Shown here: positions 15,195 to 26,672 of the stretch, in pieces | How positions within the stretch are numbered: the first letter of the stretch is position 1 | How the letters are laid out: every line of letters starts with the position of its first letter | Assembly (NCBI RefSeq): GCF_000621485.1 | Contig: NZ_KK211288.1 | Location: 187,063-251,062, forward strand | Direction: 5' to 3' | DNA from: Alkaliphilus transvaalensis ATCC 700919 | GTDB lineage: Bacteria; Bacillota; Clostridia; Peptostreptococcales; Natronincolaceae | Length of the DNA stretch: 64,000 bases | Translations under genes and position numbers: made by a program | The notes under the pieces: generated by a model | Databases searched by the model: none | What the model was told of the DNA's origin: nothing | What the model saw: only the letters and a program-made list of their open reading frames with translations

Positions 15195-17657
15195 CTAAAT
15201 CATCATATCGATAGAATGTTTTACTGTCTTTTGCTTCTCGGCAATTTCTTCTATCATACTCATTAAATGTAAATCTTCTTCGACTTTAAAGGAAATTTCT
15301 TTAATTTCATAACCTAAATTAGATAGCATCGTCTTTAAGGTTGGTAAATTTTCTTCCATAAGCTCTTGGTTTTCTTTGTAATTTACCCCTACTTTTAAAG
15401 TCAATTGCTTATAATTTACACCTAAATACACATTAATATTACCCATGCTATTAGTATCCATATTTAATAAAACCGACATGTTTTTAGGATCTATTTTTTT
15501 ACTACCTTGTTTTTCCTTCATAACATAGATTTGAAGATTCTTTATTTGATGATCCATCATAATTGGCATTTGTATTGCTGTATCTTTTTCATTCAATTGA
15601 TTCTGGGTTTCTATTGTCTCTGACAATTTATTAAGACCCTTAGCCAATTCTTCCCTTGCTTTACTATCTAATTGAGAACCCATGTTCTCTAAGCTCTTAA
15701 TAATTCTAGAAAATTCTTGGTTATATTTACGTAGGTCAACCTTACCATTTTTCAGTTCGTCGGTCATTTCTTTAATTTTTAGCTTCATTTCCGTCACTTC
15801 ATTTTTTAAGGATTCTTTGCCTTCTCTTTGTAGTCTATCAAAAATATCCTGTAATTGATGACCTATCTGATGTTCATTTTTAAGAAAGTGAGACACTTGT
15901 TGTAAATCCTTTAAATTAGTTGGCATATTATTTTTCATCAGTATTGCTAAAAGGTTTTCGCCTTGTTTTTGTATTTGAGGTAGAGTCTCAATAAGCTCCC
16001 AATTACCTTTTGTCATCTGATAGTCGTTAATAAAGTTCGTCACTTTACCTAGCTCCATCTTTTCAAGTTGAAGACCTTTTTCAATACCTGATGCTACCAT
16101 AGATGCCGTTAAATTTGAACGGATAAAATTCATCTCTCTAAAAACCTGTTGCACCTCGTTATTAGTGCCCATCACGGAAGCTAATTTATTTACGATCGTA
16201 TCAGCCTGACCTTTATTGGTAGAATCCTTATAAGCCAAACTTTCAATGGTGATGGGGATATTATTTCTAATATGTTGCCCAATGGTGTTTATATCTCCTG
16301 AACCTATTTGATTTAACAAGCTAATCATCTTTACTGTTCCATTATAGGTTAAATTTCCTTCTATTTCAGATGATGCCATGTATCCACCTGTCATTTTAAT
16401 ATGTTGAAGATCCTTAAGCTTAAAATCCTCGCCTTTGTTCAATAATAATAAGAGCTCTTCGTCTTTAATCTCACCTAATTTGATAACTTTCTCTAGTATT
16501 TCATTTATTTTAGCTTCTTCTGTTAAAGGTGATTCATTAGGTAATTGCGCCTCTAAAGCTACTGAATCCAACTCTTGAATCAATTTTACTAAGTTTGCTA
16601 TCCCTTCTTTTTCAACATCGTAACCAGCCTTAATGAGTAGGGCTAATTTTTCTTTATCTAAAACCTTAACTAACACCTCTAGATTTTCCTTAAGCTGATA
16701 AACCTTATTAATATTTTCCTTTGATACTTCCATATCATGTTTAATTAATTTTTTCGATAAAGCAACACTTTCATTTGTAGTCTCTACCCCTTCTCGTTCT
16801 AGTAAACCTTTAATGTCTTCTTCTAACAGTCTCAAATCTTTTTCAGTAGGTTTACTACGGGATGCATTAAAATTATCATAAATTTTAGAAGCATAATGAC
16901 TTAGCTTCTCTTCAATAGCAATTGCACCTCTTTTTATAGAGTTTTTCATCTTGTACAAGTGATCAATATTAGTTTCAATTTTATTTTTAACGACCTCTAC
17001 TAGCCCTTCGTCGCTATAGTCTTTAATATTATGTAACTTATTAAAGACATCATTTACACGATTAATGTTCTTTCTACTGATTTCCATACCAGCCTTGTGT
17101 AGGGCCTTAATAATATCGGTAATATCTTTTCCTTGCTTGTTCCCAAAAAGCTTGTAAGCAATTTCCTCTGCTTCGTCAGTTGACAGGGATTTAAATCCCT
17201 TTAATAAATTTCTTAAAGAAAAGCTCTTTTCTTCCTTCTTTGCGTCTTCTAACTTTTCAACAACTTCTTCTAGCGATTCATTTTCTAAGTCCACGTCATC
17301 TTTAATTAGCTCTAGGGCAGTATTGTAGTCTAGACCCTTCACTAACTCTTCTAACTGATTTTTAGCTGATATATATTGTGTTAAATTATCTTTTGATAGA
17401 TTTAAGCCATGAATATCTAAAATTTTTAAAGCTTGAACTAAATCCTCTTTTACTGGCATATTAAAACTTTTTAAAAGTTTATTATATTTTCCTTCTTCCT
17501 CTGGAAGTATAGCTACTTTTTTATCTTGTAGTAAATTATTTAAAGGTGCTTCTTGATTTTGGACTCCATTATTACCTCTTCTTTTTAGAGAGGTCATTCC
17601 ATTTCCATAAACTTGATTAAATAATATGTTAATTGGTTTTCTAATACCATTATCCAT
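15195..17657 (-). CDS. Large FliK-like / YlqG-like flagellar protein
   Basis: An 820-residue, strongly helical and charged protein without signal peptide or membrane segments. Several sections alternate similar units of the type LHKAGMEISRKNINRVNDVF, LIKHDMEVSKENINKVYQL and LDIHGLNLSKDNLTQYI, so the N-terminal two thirds look repetitive. The last 100 residues (MDTNSMGNINVYLGVNYKQL and following) resemble the C-terminal folded domain of hook-length-control proteins. It is paired with the FlhB-like gene, as ylqG-ylqH are in Bacillus, which supports a role in export-substrate control. I cannot be sure of the exact function. Confidence 0.65.
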   Translation of the reverse strand: MDNGIRKPINILFNQVYGNGMTSLKRRGNNGVQNQEAPLNNLLQDKKVAILPEEEGKYNKLLKSFNMPVKEDLVQALKILDIHGLNLSKDNLTQYISAKNQLEELVKGLDYNTALELIKDDVDLENESLEEVVEKLEDAKKEEKSFSLRNLLKGFKSLSTDEAEEIAYKLFGNKQGKDITDIIKALHKAGMEISRKNINRVNDVFNKLHNIKDYSDEGLVEVVKNKIETNIDHLYKMKNSIKRGAIAIEEKLSHYASKIYDNFNASRSKPTEKDLRLLEEDIKGLLEREGVETTNESVALSKKLIKHDMEVSKENINKVYQLKENLEVLVKVLDKEKLALLIKAGYDVEKEGIANLVKLIQELDSVALEAQLPNESPLTEEAKINEILEKVIKLGEIKDEELLLLLNKGEDFKLKDLQHIKMTGGYMASSEIEGNLTYNGTVKMISLLNQIGSGDINTIGQHIRNNIPITIESLAYKDSTNKGQADTIVNKLASVMGTNNEVQQVFREMNFIRSNLTASMVASGIEKGLQLEKMELGKVTNFINDYQMTKGNWELIETLPQIQKQGENLLAILMKNNMPTNLKDLQQVSHFLKNEHQIGHQLQDIFDRLQREGKESLKNEVTEMKLKIKEMTDELKNGKVDLRKYNQEFSRIIKSLENMGSQLDSKAREELAKGLNKLSETIETQNQLNEKDTAIQMPIMMDHQIKNLQIYVMKEKQGSKKIDPKNMSVLLNMDTNSMGNINVYLGVNYKQLTLKVGVNYKENQELMEENLPTLKTMLSNLGYEIKEISFKVEEDLHLMSMIEEIAEKQKTVKHSIDMMI

Positions 17658-17686
17658 TACAACACCGCCTTTATCCTTCTAATCAT

Positions 17687-17714
17687 ATATCGTCATGTAT
17701 GCTTCTTTTCTTTA
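17687..17714 (-). promoter_or_regulatory. Weak sigma-28-like site before the FliK-like gene
   Basis: Minus strand TAAA (17714-17711), 17-nt spacer, ACGATAT (17693-17687). Spacer is one longer than in the other four sites and the -10 has one mismatch. Confidence 0.4.
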
Positions 17715-17811
17715 ATTTTGTTCATGGATGATAATTTTTAATTTTTCCCTAAAACTTTTCTTAATTGTGTCGATATATTATAATAGAGATAGTACAAAGG
17801 AGGGGAACTCC

Positions 17812-18258
17812 ATGAACAGAATTGATCATCTAAGTCCAGTTGACTATAAGGACTTAATGAAGGCTCCCACTAATAAAGTAGAAAAAAACAAGGAAAACTT
17901 CATTGCCAAGTTCCAAGAAATTAAGTCAGATCAAGTAAGAGAACATCTTCAGGGACTTTACGAAAAGATTGTTAGTCAGTCGGAAAGAATTGGAGATAAA
18001 CTCCACCTAAGCGAAGTGATTAAATATAAAACTTTAGTAAGGGAGTTTTTAGATGTAGCTACTAAAAATTCTCACCAATTCTCAAAACAAAACTTTTTAG
18101 ATCGAAGGGGCCGCCATCGGGTGTATTCCATTGTAAAAAGTGTTGATCGAGAATTAGATCAATTAACTAAAGAATTTCTTAAAGATGAAAAAGACCGTAT
18201 TTCTATCATAAAAAGGCTTGATGATATTCGTGGCATGTTGTTAGACGTGATGATGTAG
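17812..18258 (+). CDS. YaaR family (DUF327) protein
   Basis: A 148-residue helical soluble protein. The start is ATG 17812, directly after AAGGAGGGG; the longer open frame upstream has no ribosome site. The conserved C-terminal half includes VIKYKTLVREFLDVATKNS and YSIVKSVDRELDQLTKEFL, matching the YaaR family common in Bacillus and clostridia. Function of the family is not established. The gene diverges from the FliK-like gene, sharing a 154-bp intergenic region, which suggests a flagellar connection. Confidence 0.85.
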   Translation: MNRIDHLSPVDYKDLMKAPTNKVEKNKENFIAKFQEIKSDQVREHLQGLYEKIVSQSERIGDKLHLSEVIKYKTLVREFLDVATKNSHQFSKQNFLDRRGRHRVYSIVKSVDRELDQLTKEFLKDEKDRISIIKRLDDIRGMLLDVMM

Positions 18259-18287
18259 CAAACCTTTAATAAATTGTAAAAAATTGT

Positions 18288-18316
18288 TTGACAAGACAAA
18301 ATAATAGTGTTATTCT
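18288..18316 (+). promoter_or_regulatory. Sigma-A promoter of cspA
   Basis: TTGACA (18288-18293), 17-nt spacer, TATTCT (18311-18316). The predicted transcript has a leader of about 40 nt. Confidence 0.85.
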
Positions 18317-18364
18317 AATAAGGTAACATAGTTACAGAATACAATTATTTGGAGGTTTTTTTTA

Positions 18365-18565
18365 ATGAAAACAGGCGTAGTTAAATGGTTCAACAGCGAA
18401 AAAGGTTTCGGATTTATCTCAGTTGAAGGTGGAGACGATGTATTTGTACATTTCTCAGCTATCCAAGGAGACGGTTTCAAGACATTAGAAGAAGGACAAC
18501 AAGTTCAATTCGAAGTTGTTGAAGGCGACAGAGGTCTTCAAGCAGCTAACGTTAGTAGATTATAA
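18365..18565 (+). CDS. cspA: Cold-shock protein
   Basis: A 66-residue cold-shock domain protein of the usual length. Both RNA-binding motifs are present: [10 protein letters not shown] (RNP1) and VFVHFSAI (RNP2). It binds single-stranded RNA and acts as an RNA chaperone in the cytoplasm. Single-gene unit with a consensus sigma-A promoter, GGAGG before ATG 18365, and a strong terminator. Codon use is that of a highly expressed gene. Confidence 0.98.
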   Translation: MKTGVVKWFNSEKGFGFISVEGGDDVFVHFSAIQGDGFKTLEEGQQVQFEVVEGDRGLQAANVSRL

Positions 18566-18607
18566 TAGAATATAAATAATATTTTATATATATATCAACT
18601 ACTAAAA

Positions 18608-18637
18608 AGAACCCTGATTTTTCAGGGTTCTTTTTAT
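18608..18637. terminator. Bidirectional terminator
   Basis: GAACCCTGA pairs with TCAGGGTTC around a short T loop; TTTTTAT follows on the plus strand and TTTTTAG on the minus strand. It separates cspA from the convergent lipoprotein gene. Confidence 0.88.
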
Positions 18638-18666
18638 CATTCTTAATAAAAAAACTTAAAGCTTCT

Positions 18667-19182
18667 TTAGTTAAATAAAATGGTCTGTCCTAACAACTGA
18701 AATTGCCATCCTTTTTGATCTGAAAAGTGAAGTCTGTATCGATTTTCCCATTTTGTATGATCGTCTAATAAAATTACTTCGTCATAATATTTCCTAATTT
18801 CTTGTGATCCATCTGTATAAATTTCTATTACGACATCAACCTCAACCTCTTTTTTTTCAGTTCCTTCATCATTGTTAGGAAATGAAATAGCAGTAATTTC
18901 AGCAGATTTAATATGCTTATTTATTCTATTAAAAAACCCTTTTTCCTCTTCCGTACCTTGGAACTTATCATGATACTGATAAGAATATTTTTTAATAATA
19001 TCCCCATCATATTCTTTAAACTGAGCATCTAAGAATTCTTGAAACACTTTAACAGCTAAGTCTTCAGTCATGGGTTCAAAGGTATAGGATTTGTTATCTG
19101 TTAATTTTAAATTATTATTATTCGCATTACATCCTACTAAAATAAAGACGACTAAAAAGATTAAAACTAACCTTTTTATCAT
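18667..19182 (-). CDS. Small exported lipoprotein of unknown function
   Basis: A 171-residue protein from ATG 19182 with GGGGGGAG eight bases before it; an alternative start at 19209 in the same frame also has a decent site (AAGGGGGA). The N-terminus is a lipoprotein signal (RLVLIFLVVFILVGC). The mature part begins with a polar Asn-rich linker and has repeated charged/beta segments ending in RLHFSDQKGWQFQLLGQTIL, suggestive of a small lipocalin- or NTF2-like fold. I do not recognise the family. It lies between cspA and a chemoreceptor gene. Confidence 0.75.
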   Translation of the reverse strand: MIKRLVLIFLVVFILVGCNANNNNLKLTDNKSYTFEPMTEDLAVKVFQEFLDAQFKEYDGDIIKKYSYQYHDKFQGTEEEKGFFNRINKHIKSAEITAISFPNNDEGTEKKEVEVDVVIEIYTDGSQEIRKYYDEVILLDDHTKWENRYRLHFSDQKGWQFQLLGQTILFN

Positions 19183-19317
19183 AAATACTTCTCCCCCCTT
19201 ACTCATCATAAACAGTCCCCCTTAAGGCTATGACTAAATTAAAAAGCCCCTCATGCAATAATGGAGTAGGATCAAGAATAAACCTACCCCATCTATTGAT
19301 TAAGAGACATTTTTTAA

Positions 19318-21741
19318 TTACTTTCTTTTAAACCAAGTTTTCTTACTCAGTTTTCTGAAGGGATTAAACCTAAATCCTTTTTTCTTATTGATATCCTTAT
19401 TTAATTCCTTAATGATTGCTTGATTTTCTACATGCTTTTCCTTATTGGAAAGTTCTGTGGTGGCAGCTACTTCGTCATAAATAGCGTCTTCAATAACTTC
19501 TTGTGACTCTTTCTCCTCGGTTAGTACCTTCTCACCATCCATCACTTCCCCATGATCTGCGTCATCCATTACCGACACGTCAATTGCTTCTATTGGTTCT
19601 ACCGCTTCTATCGTTGCTCCTTGAACTTGTACTTCTTGTACCTGCTGTAGTTCTTGTTGTAATTCTTGTTGTAATTCTTGTTGTAGTTCTTGTTGTACCG
19701 CGTGTTTTTCTTCTGCGCTTATTTTAAATCGCTTTGTTGTCGCCTTTAAGTCAAACACCATATCTCGCAAATTACCAGCTAGGGCGGTCATATGTTGAAG
19801 CGCTGCATCTTGTTCTTCTACGCTGGCTAAAACTTCTTCTGCCGATGCTGCGGTTGATTGGGCAACACTTGCTACTTGATGCATTGTTTCTTCTGCTGTC
19901 ACAGCTTTTTCAGCCATTTTTTCCATCGTTCCTTCTAGCTTCTTCATAGATGCTGTAACACCATTAGCTTCTTCTAAAATATTATTAAAGGAGCTTGCGG
20001 TACGATTAACAACGGCATTCCCTGCTTCTACTCCCTTAATACCTTCTTCCATAGACTTTACAGCCTTTGTTGTTTCCCCTTGAATTTTAGAAATAAGCGT
20101 TATAATTTCTGTAGATGCTCCTCTAGATTGCTCTGCTAATTTTCTAACTTCTTCTGCAACTACCGTGAATCCTCTTCCATGTTCTCCTGCTCTTGCAGCT
20201 TCAATTGCCGCATTTAAAGCTAAAAGGTTAGTTTGATTAGAAATATCGGTAATCAATTGTCCCGCTCTATCTATTTCAGTAATTTGCTTATTTAAATTAG
20301 TTATTACTTTTGCAGTATTACCTACTAGCTCACTAACTTGAACCATTGTATTTTTTATTTCTTCTATATTCTTAACGCCACCTTCTGCAAGGTTTGAGGT
20401 ATATTCAGCTGAAGCAACAACTTCAGTAGTACTGGCTTTAGCATTGTTAACCCCTTCTACCATTTGATTTAACCCTGCTGCTGACTGATCTATACTTTCC
20501 ATCTGCTCCGATGTTCCAGTGGCCACATGCTCAATGGTCTTAGAAATTTCTGAAGCCGCAGTAGTGGTTAATTGTGAATTGTTCTGAAGATCTTCAATGG
20601 ATTCGCTTACTAGTTGAGTTGTGCTTGTTATTTGATGTAAAATTCCTACAATTGAATTTGACATTTCCTTGAAAGCCTGCTGTAATTGACCAATTTCATT
20701 CTGCCCACTTACGGCATCGATGGCAATTTGTTCTGTTAAGTCTCCATCTTTAATTTTATTAGCGCTCATTACAAGATTTGCTATGGGCTTAACAAAATAT
20801 TGGGCAAATATAGTAGTCATAATAAGTGCTATAATTAACATTGCCGCAGCAATTCCTATACTTCTTATTAAGGAGCGTCTTGTTAAATCTAATATTTCAC
20901 TCTTTTCTTGCTCTACAATTACCCTCCAGTCATGCCCTGCTAAAGAAGAACCAGATATAATCATTTCAATTCCATCGTTATTAATTCCTTCTGCCCCATC
21001 TGTTTCAGCTAAGGCAATCTGTTTTACAACTTCTGAATCTGCCTCTAAAACATTAAATCGATTTTGTACATACTGTCCTGCTTGGCGATGGCCTATAATA
21101 AATCCTCCATCATCAATGACGTAAGCATATCCTGTTTCTCCTACGCTTACATCCCTTATAATTTGATTAATTTTGTCGAAGCCTAAAAGTACAGATATTA
21201 CACCTGTCCGTTCATTAGACCTGTTTCTGATAGGCACCGAAACCCTAACCCCTACTGTATTAACATGGGGGTCAACTATTGTTTGAGATATATGAGTCCT
21301 TCCTCCCATTGCTGCCTTAAACCAATCTTCGTTAGAAACATCTAAGTTTGCTCTATTAGTATTAGTAGCCCTTACAATTCCAGTGGTATCCATCAAATAA
21401 ATTGACTTAATCTCTCTATTTTGATTTATAAATTGATTAAACATTGTATTTATATGGAAGCTTTCCATTCTTTCATAGTCTTGAGTTAGAGCTAAAAGGT
21501 TGATTGTTCCTAAAATCGTCTCCATATAGACATCTAACTGCATTGCTACGGATTCTGCTATCGATTTATTATTTTGCTCTGATGATTGTATTATACTTCT
21601 AGAATCAATGTAATAACTAATAGCAGTAGTTACTACGATTGATACCAAAATAAGCAAGCATGTTATACTCATCAGTTGTCTTTTAATGCTTTTCTTTCCT
21701 CCTAGAAGTTTCTCTATAGGATTTACGCTTTTTCCTTTCAT
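19318..21741 (-). CDS. Methyl-accepting chemotaxis protein with dCache sensor
   Basis: An 807-residue chemoreceptor. A membrane helix at about 25-45, an extracellular dCache-type sensor to about 285, a second helix, HAMP, then the signalling domain whose tip has [26 protein letters not shown] sequence (split here as [20 protein letters not shown]). The sensor holds [15 protein letters not shown] and [15 protein letters not shown], typical Cache strands. After the signalling domain is an unusual acidic tail with four QQEL repeats, then a basic end (KTWFKRK). Ligand unknown. No CheR-binding pentapeptide is present. Confidence 0.95.
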   Translation of the reverse strand: MKGKSVNPIEKLLGGKKSIKRQLMSITCLLILVSIVVTTAISYYIDSRSIIQSSEQNNKSIAESVAMQLDVYMETILGTINLLALTQDYERMESFHINTMFNQFINQNREIKSIYLMDTTGIVRATNTNRANLDVSNEDWFKAAMGGRTHISQTIVDPHVNTVGVRVSVPIRNRSNERTGVISVLLGFDKINQIIRDVSVGETGYAYVIDDGGFIIGHRQAGQYVQNRFNVLEADSEVVKQIALAETDGAEGINNDGIEMIISGSSLAGHDWRVIVEQEKSEILDLTRRSLIRSIGIAAAMLIIALIMTTIFAQYFVKPIANLVMSANKIKDGDLTEQIAIDAVSGQNEIGQLQQAFKEMSNSIVGILHQITSTTQLVSESIEDLQNNSQLTTTAASEISKTIEHVATGTSEQMESIDQSAAGLNQMVEGVNNAKASTTEVVASAEYTSNLAEGGVKNIEEIKNTMVQVSELVGNTAKVITNLNKQITEIDRAGQLITDISNQTNLLALNAAIEAARAGEHGRGFTVVAEEVRKLAEQSRGASTEIITLISKIQGETTKAVKSMEEGIKGVEAGNAVVNRTASSFNNILEEANGVTASMKKLEGTMEKMAEKAVTAEETMHQVASVAQSTAASAEEVLASVEEQDAALQHMTALAGNLRDMVFDLKATTKRFKISAEEKHAVQQELQQELQQELQQELQQVQEVQVQGATIEAVEPIEAIDVSVMDDADHGEVMDGEKVLTEEKESQEVIEDAIYDEVAATTELSNKEKHVENQAIIKELNKDINKKKGFRFNPFRKLSKKTWFKRK
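19651..19698. repeat. 12-bp in-frame tandem repeat in the chemoreceptor gene
   Basis: Four copies of TTCTTGTTGTAA (last two end AG and AC) at 19651, 19663, 19675 and 19687. They encode repeated ELQQ units in the cytoplasmic tail. Confidence 0.85.
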
Positions 21742-22124
21742 ATTCTTCCCCCTTCTTAGCTCGTCCTATGATCTGTCGAAATCTTATGATCAGGACAAAA
21801 CATTTGTAGTAAAAATTCATAACACTATGTATTTTATAATTATTCTATAAATAAACAAAAATACCTTTTCTTATATAAAATTTCTTTTTCGAATGTTTTT
21901 AGACAACCTTCTACAAATATCGCCTATAGATTGACGTAATTTTTATGATATCTGTTTAAATATGAATCATTTCTAGCTACTGATATTTAGAGGAGTAACA
22001 GCAAAACCTTTCTTCGTAAAATTTATAGGGTGGCTTAGTTTCAACTCATTACGTAATGTACTTGTATATAAAAATAATTAAAGTAGAACACTTATATTCA
22101 TTTTAAAAAAAACAGAATTCAGGA
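21742..22124. other. AT-rich intergenic stretch
   Basis: About 380 bp between the chemoreceptor start and the prfB stop. I find no gene, no clear sigma-28 site and no strong terminator hairpin here; short A/T runs dominate. Confidence 0.5.
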
Positions 22125-23229
22125 CTAATGTCCTAAATTCTGTTTCAAGTATTCGTTAATAAATAAATCTATTTCACCATCCATAACAGCTTGGGTATTT
22201 CCTATTTCTGCATTGGTGCGATGATCCTTAACAAGATTGTAGGGATTAAATACATAAGAACGGATTTGACTACCCCAGGCGATTTGACTATATTCCCCCT
22301 GTAGGTCTTCAATTTTTTCTTTATTTTCACGTTCTTTTAATTCCACTAACTTAGCTTTTAAAACAGCCATTGCTGTTTCTCGATTGCTATGCTGAGATCT
22401 TTCATTCTGACATTGAACAACTATTCCCGTTGGTAAATGGGTAATCCTAACAGCAGAATCGGTTTTATTAACATGTTGTCCACCAGCTCCACTTGCCCGA
22501 TAGGTGTCTATTTTTAAATCAGATGCCTTGATATCAATTTCTACATTTTCATCAATTTCAGGCATTATATCAACTGAGGCAAAGGATGTATGTCGTTTTC
22601 CAGATGAATCGAAGGGAGACACCCTGACTAAACGGTGTACCCCTTTTTCTGACCTAAGAAACCCATAGGCATTAATCCCCTCTATCAACAGGGTTGCGCT
22701 TTTAATTCCTGCTTCTGGGTCCTGCAATAAATCAAGAATCTTAACTTTAAACCCTCTAGATTCAGCCCAACGACTGTACATTCTCATCAGCATCTTCGCC
22801 CAGTCTTGAGCATCTAATCCACCTGTTCCTGCATGAATAGAAAGAATGGCATTATTTCCATCATATTCACCCTTTAACAAAGTAGATAATCTTAATTCCT
22901 CTATAGTCGATTCCAATTTGGAAACTCCTTGTAATAATTCATTTTCAAAGGTAGCATCCCCTTCTTCAATAAAGGCTACTATTGTTTCTAGCTCTTCATG
23001 AAAGTTTAAAAGTCCTTCATAGGAATCAATACGATCTTTAAAGGATTTTGCTTTTTTCAATACTTCTTGTGCCTCTTGGGGATTATCCCAAAAGCCTTCT
23101 TCTGACATCTTGGCTTCATAGTCTGATACCAATTGACTTAACTGTTCTATGTCAAAGAGAAGCCCTCATTTCCTTTATTTCTTCTGACAACTTAGAAAGT
23201 TGCTGCTTATAGATGTCTAAATTAATCAT
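22125..23229 (-). CDS. prfB: Peptide chain release factor 2 with programmed +1 frameshift
   Basis: Release of proteins at UGA and UAA stops. A 25-codon first frame starts at ATG 23229 and ends at TGA 23154-23152; after a +1 shift the second frame continues from 23153 to the stop at 22125, giving about 367 residues. The downstream part has the GGQ hydrolysis motif (YRASGAGGQHVNKTDSA) and the RF2 recognition segment RHTSFASVDI with SPFDSSGKR before it. The gene follows secA by 13 bp, the order also seen in Bacillus. Shifting depends on how slowly the UGA is read by RF2, so the factor controls itself. Confidence 0.97.
23149..23166 (-). promoter_or_regulatory. prfB frameshift site
   Basis: Minus strand reads GAGGGC-TTCT-CTTTGAC. 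CTT TGA C is the classic slippery pair, with an internal GAGGG Shine-Dalgarno-like element just upstream. Confidence 0.92.
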
Positions 23230-23242
23230 TTCTTCACCTCGT

Positions 23243-25915
23243 TTATTGTCCACAACACTTTTTGTATTTTTTACCACTGCCACATGGACATGGCTCGTTT
23301 CTTCCAACCTCATCTTCCTTAACCACTGGTGATGGGGTATTTCCGCCACCATGGGTTGCTTCGATTGGCTTTGCTACTTGTTTTCTCTCGATTACAGATT
23401 CCTTTTGGATATGGAACAGATATCTAACAGTATCTTCTTGAATATTTTTAATCATCTCTTGGAACATATCAAAACCTTCTAGCTGATATGCCCTAACAGG
23501 ATCTTCTTGTCCAATTGCTCTTAAACCAATACCTTGTCTTAACTGATCCATTGCATCGATATGGTCCATCCATTTTGAATCAATAACTTGTAACATGATA
23601 ATTCTTTCAATTTCTCTCATTCTGTCAGATGTAAACTCAGCCTCTTTTTCTGCATATAAAGTTCTAGCTACATCTAAAATTTTGTCCTTTAAGGTTTCTT
23701 CCGTTAACTCCATTACATCCCCTAATTCTAGAGCATCTTGTGGAAGGAAAATGCCATGTAAATATTCCATTAAACCTTCGATATCCCAGTCTTCTGGATA
23801 TTTTGCGTCAGCTGTATAGATTGAGATAGCACCATCAACAATACCTTCCAGCATGTTAAACACTTGTTCAAACATACTTTCTCCAGCTAACACTTTTCTA
23901 CGCTCTCCGTAGATTACTTCCCTTTGCTTATTCATTACATCATCATACTGTAATACATGTTTACGAATACCAAAGTTACGGCCCTCCACTTTCTTTTGAG
24001 CGTTTTCAATTGTTCTAGTAAGTAGTCCGTGCTCTATTGCCTCATCTTCTGCAAGACCCATTTTCTCCACTAAACCTTGCATTTTTTCTCCGCCGAATAG
24101 ACGCATTAAGTCATCTTCTAAGGAAATATAGAAACGACTTGATCCAGGGTCACCTTGTCTACCCGCACGACCTCTTAACTGATTATCTATACGCCTAGAT
24201 TCGTGTCTTTCTGTACCGATTATATGAAGACCTCCTATTTGAGTTACTTCTTCATGTTCTCGGTCAGTATCCTTCTTAATTTCCTTATATAATTCTTGAT
24301 ACACTCTTTTAGCTTCTTCGATTTCTGCATCATCTGTTTCAGCATGACTTGTTACCATAGCTAATATATCATCACTAAAGCCTCGTTTTTTCATTTCACG
24401 TTTTGCTAAAAATTCTGGGTTTCCGCCAAGGATAATATCTGTACCACGACCCGCCATATTTGTAGCAATGGTCACAGCGCCTTTACGCCCTGCCTGAGCA
24501 ACAATTTCAGCTTCTCTTTCATGCTGCTTTGCATTTAGGACTTCATGGGGTACGCCTCTCTTTTTTAATAATCTAGAAAGTTCTTCAGACTTTTCTATTG
24601 AAATTGTACCAACAAGGACTGGTTGTAGCTTACTATGCTTTTCCTCTATATCCTTTGCTAGGGCCAAGAACTTACCATTTTCAGTTTTATAAATACTGTC
24701 AGAATTGTCCATCCTTACAACAGGTTTATTTGTGGGCATCTCAATTACATCCATGCCATAAATCGCCATAAATTCTTCTTCTTCTGTTTTAGCAGTACCC
24801 GTCATCCCGGCTATTTTTTTATACATTCTAAAGTAGTTTTGGAAGGTAATTGTAGCTAGGGTCTTAGATTCTCTTTGAACATCTAAGCCTTCCTTTGCTT
24901 CAATTGCTTGATGCAGACCTTCGCTGTAACGACGTCCAAACATTAATCTTCCAGTAAATTCATCAACAATGACTACTTCTCCATCCTTAACAACATAGTC
25001 TTTATCAAGCTTCATTAGGTTAATGGCCTTAAGGGCTTGATTAACATGGTGGGACGTTTCCATATTTGTAATATCTGAAAGATTTTCAATCCCAAAGAAT
25101 TTTTCAGTCTTCTCTACACCTTCTTCGGTTAATGAAATCGAGTTTGCCTTTTCATCAATTGTGAAGTCGACTTCATTCTTAAGGGTTCTAACAAATTGAT
25201 TTACAACAAAGTACATTTTAGTAGATTTTTCACCTTGTCCAGAAATAATTAATGGTGTCCTTGCTTCATCAATTAAAATACTGTCAACCTCATCGACAAT
25301 AGCAAAGTTAAGCTCCCTTTGGGTCATTTCATGTTTATGGATTACCATGTTATCTCTTAGATAGTCAAATCCAAATTCATTATTTGTTCCATAGGTGATA
25401 TCTGCTTCATAGGCAACCTTTCTCTCTTTAGGCGTAACTCCATGAACCACTACCCCTGTCGATAAACCAAGGAAGTTATATACTTTTCCCATCCATTCCA
25501 TATCTCTTCGAGCTAAGTAGTCATTAACTGTAATAACATGTACCCCTTTACCTTCTAGGGCGTTTAAGTACACTGGCAAAGTAGCAACCAAAGTTTTACC
25601 TTCACCAGTTTTCATTTCAGCTATACGACCTTGATGTAGGATGATTCCTCCATAAAGCTGTACAGGATAATGCTTCATCCCTAAAATTCTCCAAGCAGCT
25701 TCTCTAATAGTAGCAAAGGCTTCTGGCATAATATCATCTAATGTTTCATTCTTCGAAAGTCTATCTTTAAATTGTCTGGTCTTGTCTTTTAATTGTTCAT
25801 CACTTAATCTTTCATATTCTGATTCTAATGCTAAAACTTGGTCAACAATCTTTTTAACTCGTTTTAGCTCCCGCTCACTGTGGGTTCCAAATACCTTTTC
25901 AAATATCTTTTTCAT
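23243..25915 (-). CDS. secA: Preprotein translocase ATPase SecA
   Basis: About 890 residues from ATG 25915 (GAGGTG upstream). Walker A is [11 protein letters not shown], with the DEVDSIL Walker B and the ARTPLIISG loop. Other family marks are GFDYLRDNM, the NMAGRGTDI helicase motif and [16 protein letters not shown]. The C-terminus holds the zinc-binding [13 protein letters not shown]. SecA drives secretion through SecYEG. It is the first gene of a secA-prfB operon. Confidence 0.99.
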   Translation of the reverse strand: MKKIFEKVFGTHSERELKRVKKIVDQVLALESEYERLSDEQLKDKTRQFKDRLSKNETLDDIMPEAFATIREAAWRILGMKHYPVQLYGGIILHQGRIAEMKTGEGKTLVATLPVYLNALEGKGVHVITVNDYLARRDMEWMGKVYNFLGLSTGVVVHGVTPKERKVAYEADITYGTNNEFGFDYLRDNMVIHKHEMTQRELNFAIVDEVDSILIDEARTPLIISGQGEKSTKMYFVVNQFVRTLKNEVDFTIDEKANSISLTEEGVEKTEKFFGIENLSDITNMETSHHVNQALKAINLMKLDKDYVVKDGEVVIVDEFTGRLMFGRRYSEGLHQAIEAKEGLDVQRESKTLATITFQNYFRMYKKIAGMTGTAKTEEEEFMAIYGMDVIEMPTNKPVVRMDNSDSIYKTENGKFLALAKDIEEKHSKLQPVLVGTISIEKSEELSRLLKKRGVPHEVLNAKQHEREAEIVAQAGRKGAVTIATNMAGRGTDIILGGNPEFLAKREMKKRGFSDDILAMVTSHAETDDAEIEEAKRVYQELYKEIKKDTDREHEEVTQIGGLHIIGTERHESRRIDNQLRGRAGRQGDPGSSRFYISLEDDLMRLFGGEKMQGLVEKMGLAEDEAIEHGLLTRTIENAQKKVEGRNFGIRKHVLQYDDVMNKQREVIYGERRKVLAGESMFEQVFNMLEGIVDGAISIYTADAKYPEDWDIEGLMEYLHGIFLPQDALELGDVMELTEETLKDKILDVARTLYAEKEAEFTSDRMREIERIIMLQVIDSKWMDHIDAMDQLRQGIGLRAIGQEDPVRAYQLEGFDMFQEMIKNIQEDTVRYLFHIQKESVIERKQVAKPIEATHGGGNTPSPVVKEDEVGRNEPCPCGSGKKYKKCCGQ

Positions 25916-26066
25916 ATTAGCACCTCTAATTTTATTTTTCATAAATTCTTTAATCTACATTTTAACAATAACAAATCATTAAATCAATAAGCATATGTAT
26001 ACCACTATAGCTTATTTTATCATAATCCACCATAAATTATTAATAATACAAGTAGATTTCTATAAG

Positions 26067-26672
26067 TTATCTTCTTATTTGCCCATGATGATCAAAACGA
26101 ATTACACCTACTGCTTTTCGATGTAATTTAGACTGCATAATGGCTTGTACATAAATTGTTAAACCTAAAGCAATAAAGATATCACCTACAGAGAAAATTT
26201 GTTTTAAAGGATATATACTAGGTGTAACAAAGCGTTTCCCTAAATAAGTAGTAATGGCCTCTGCTTCTGCCATTGGAATATAGTTGGGTAAGGCTCCTAT
26301 GTTAATGGATTGAAGCATATTTAAAAATCCTGCTTCTTCTAAAAGAATTAAATCGATGGGCATTCTTCCCTGGTTTAAAACAATGGCTGCAAAGTTTAAG
26401 ATAGCACCAATTAAGATAAACCAAAGTGATCGATTATGTAGGTTTAAAAATAAAACAAAAAAGAGAAGACAATAGGCAATAATATATAGAAGCATTTTAA
26501 ATTGAATAAAGGTTTCATGACCCAATGAGATCATAATAGAAGTAGTAAGCATAATTAAAAAGGATAACACCACCATAAAAGGAAATCGCAAGGTTAGATA
26601 TCCTAGTCGTTTAATCTGACCACCTCTAATTTTACCGATTATTATTCCCAGCAATAATGCTTCAAATATCAT
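26067..26672 (-). CDS. DUF5317 family membrane protein
   Basis: A 201-residue membrane protein with about five hydrophobic segments. The segment AIVLNQGRMPIDL fits the NxGxMP-type signature of the DUF5317 family found in clostridia, and the C-terminus is basic and cytosolic. No function is known for the family. ATG 26672 has AAGGAG upstream. It sits between secA and hpf on the same strand; the gap of about 150 bp to secA makes an independent promoter possible. Confidence 0.75.
   Translation of the reverse strand: MIFEALLLGIIIGKIRGGQIKRLGYLTLRFPFMVVLSFLIMLTTSIMISLGHETFIQFKMLLYIIAYCLLFFVLFLNLHNRSLWFILIGAILNFAAIVLNQGRMPIDLILLEEAGFLNMLQSINIGALPNYIPMAEAEAITTYLGKRFVTPSIYPLKQIFSVGDIFIALGLTIYVQAIMQSKLHRKAVGVIRFDHHGQIRR

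Noticed and set aside
22125..23352. prfB as a frameshifted pseudogene
   Set aside because: CTT TGA C with an upstream GAGGG is the normal programmed frameshift of release factor 2.
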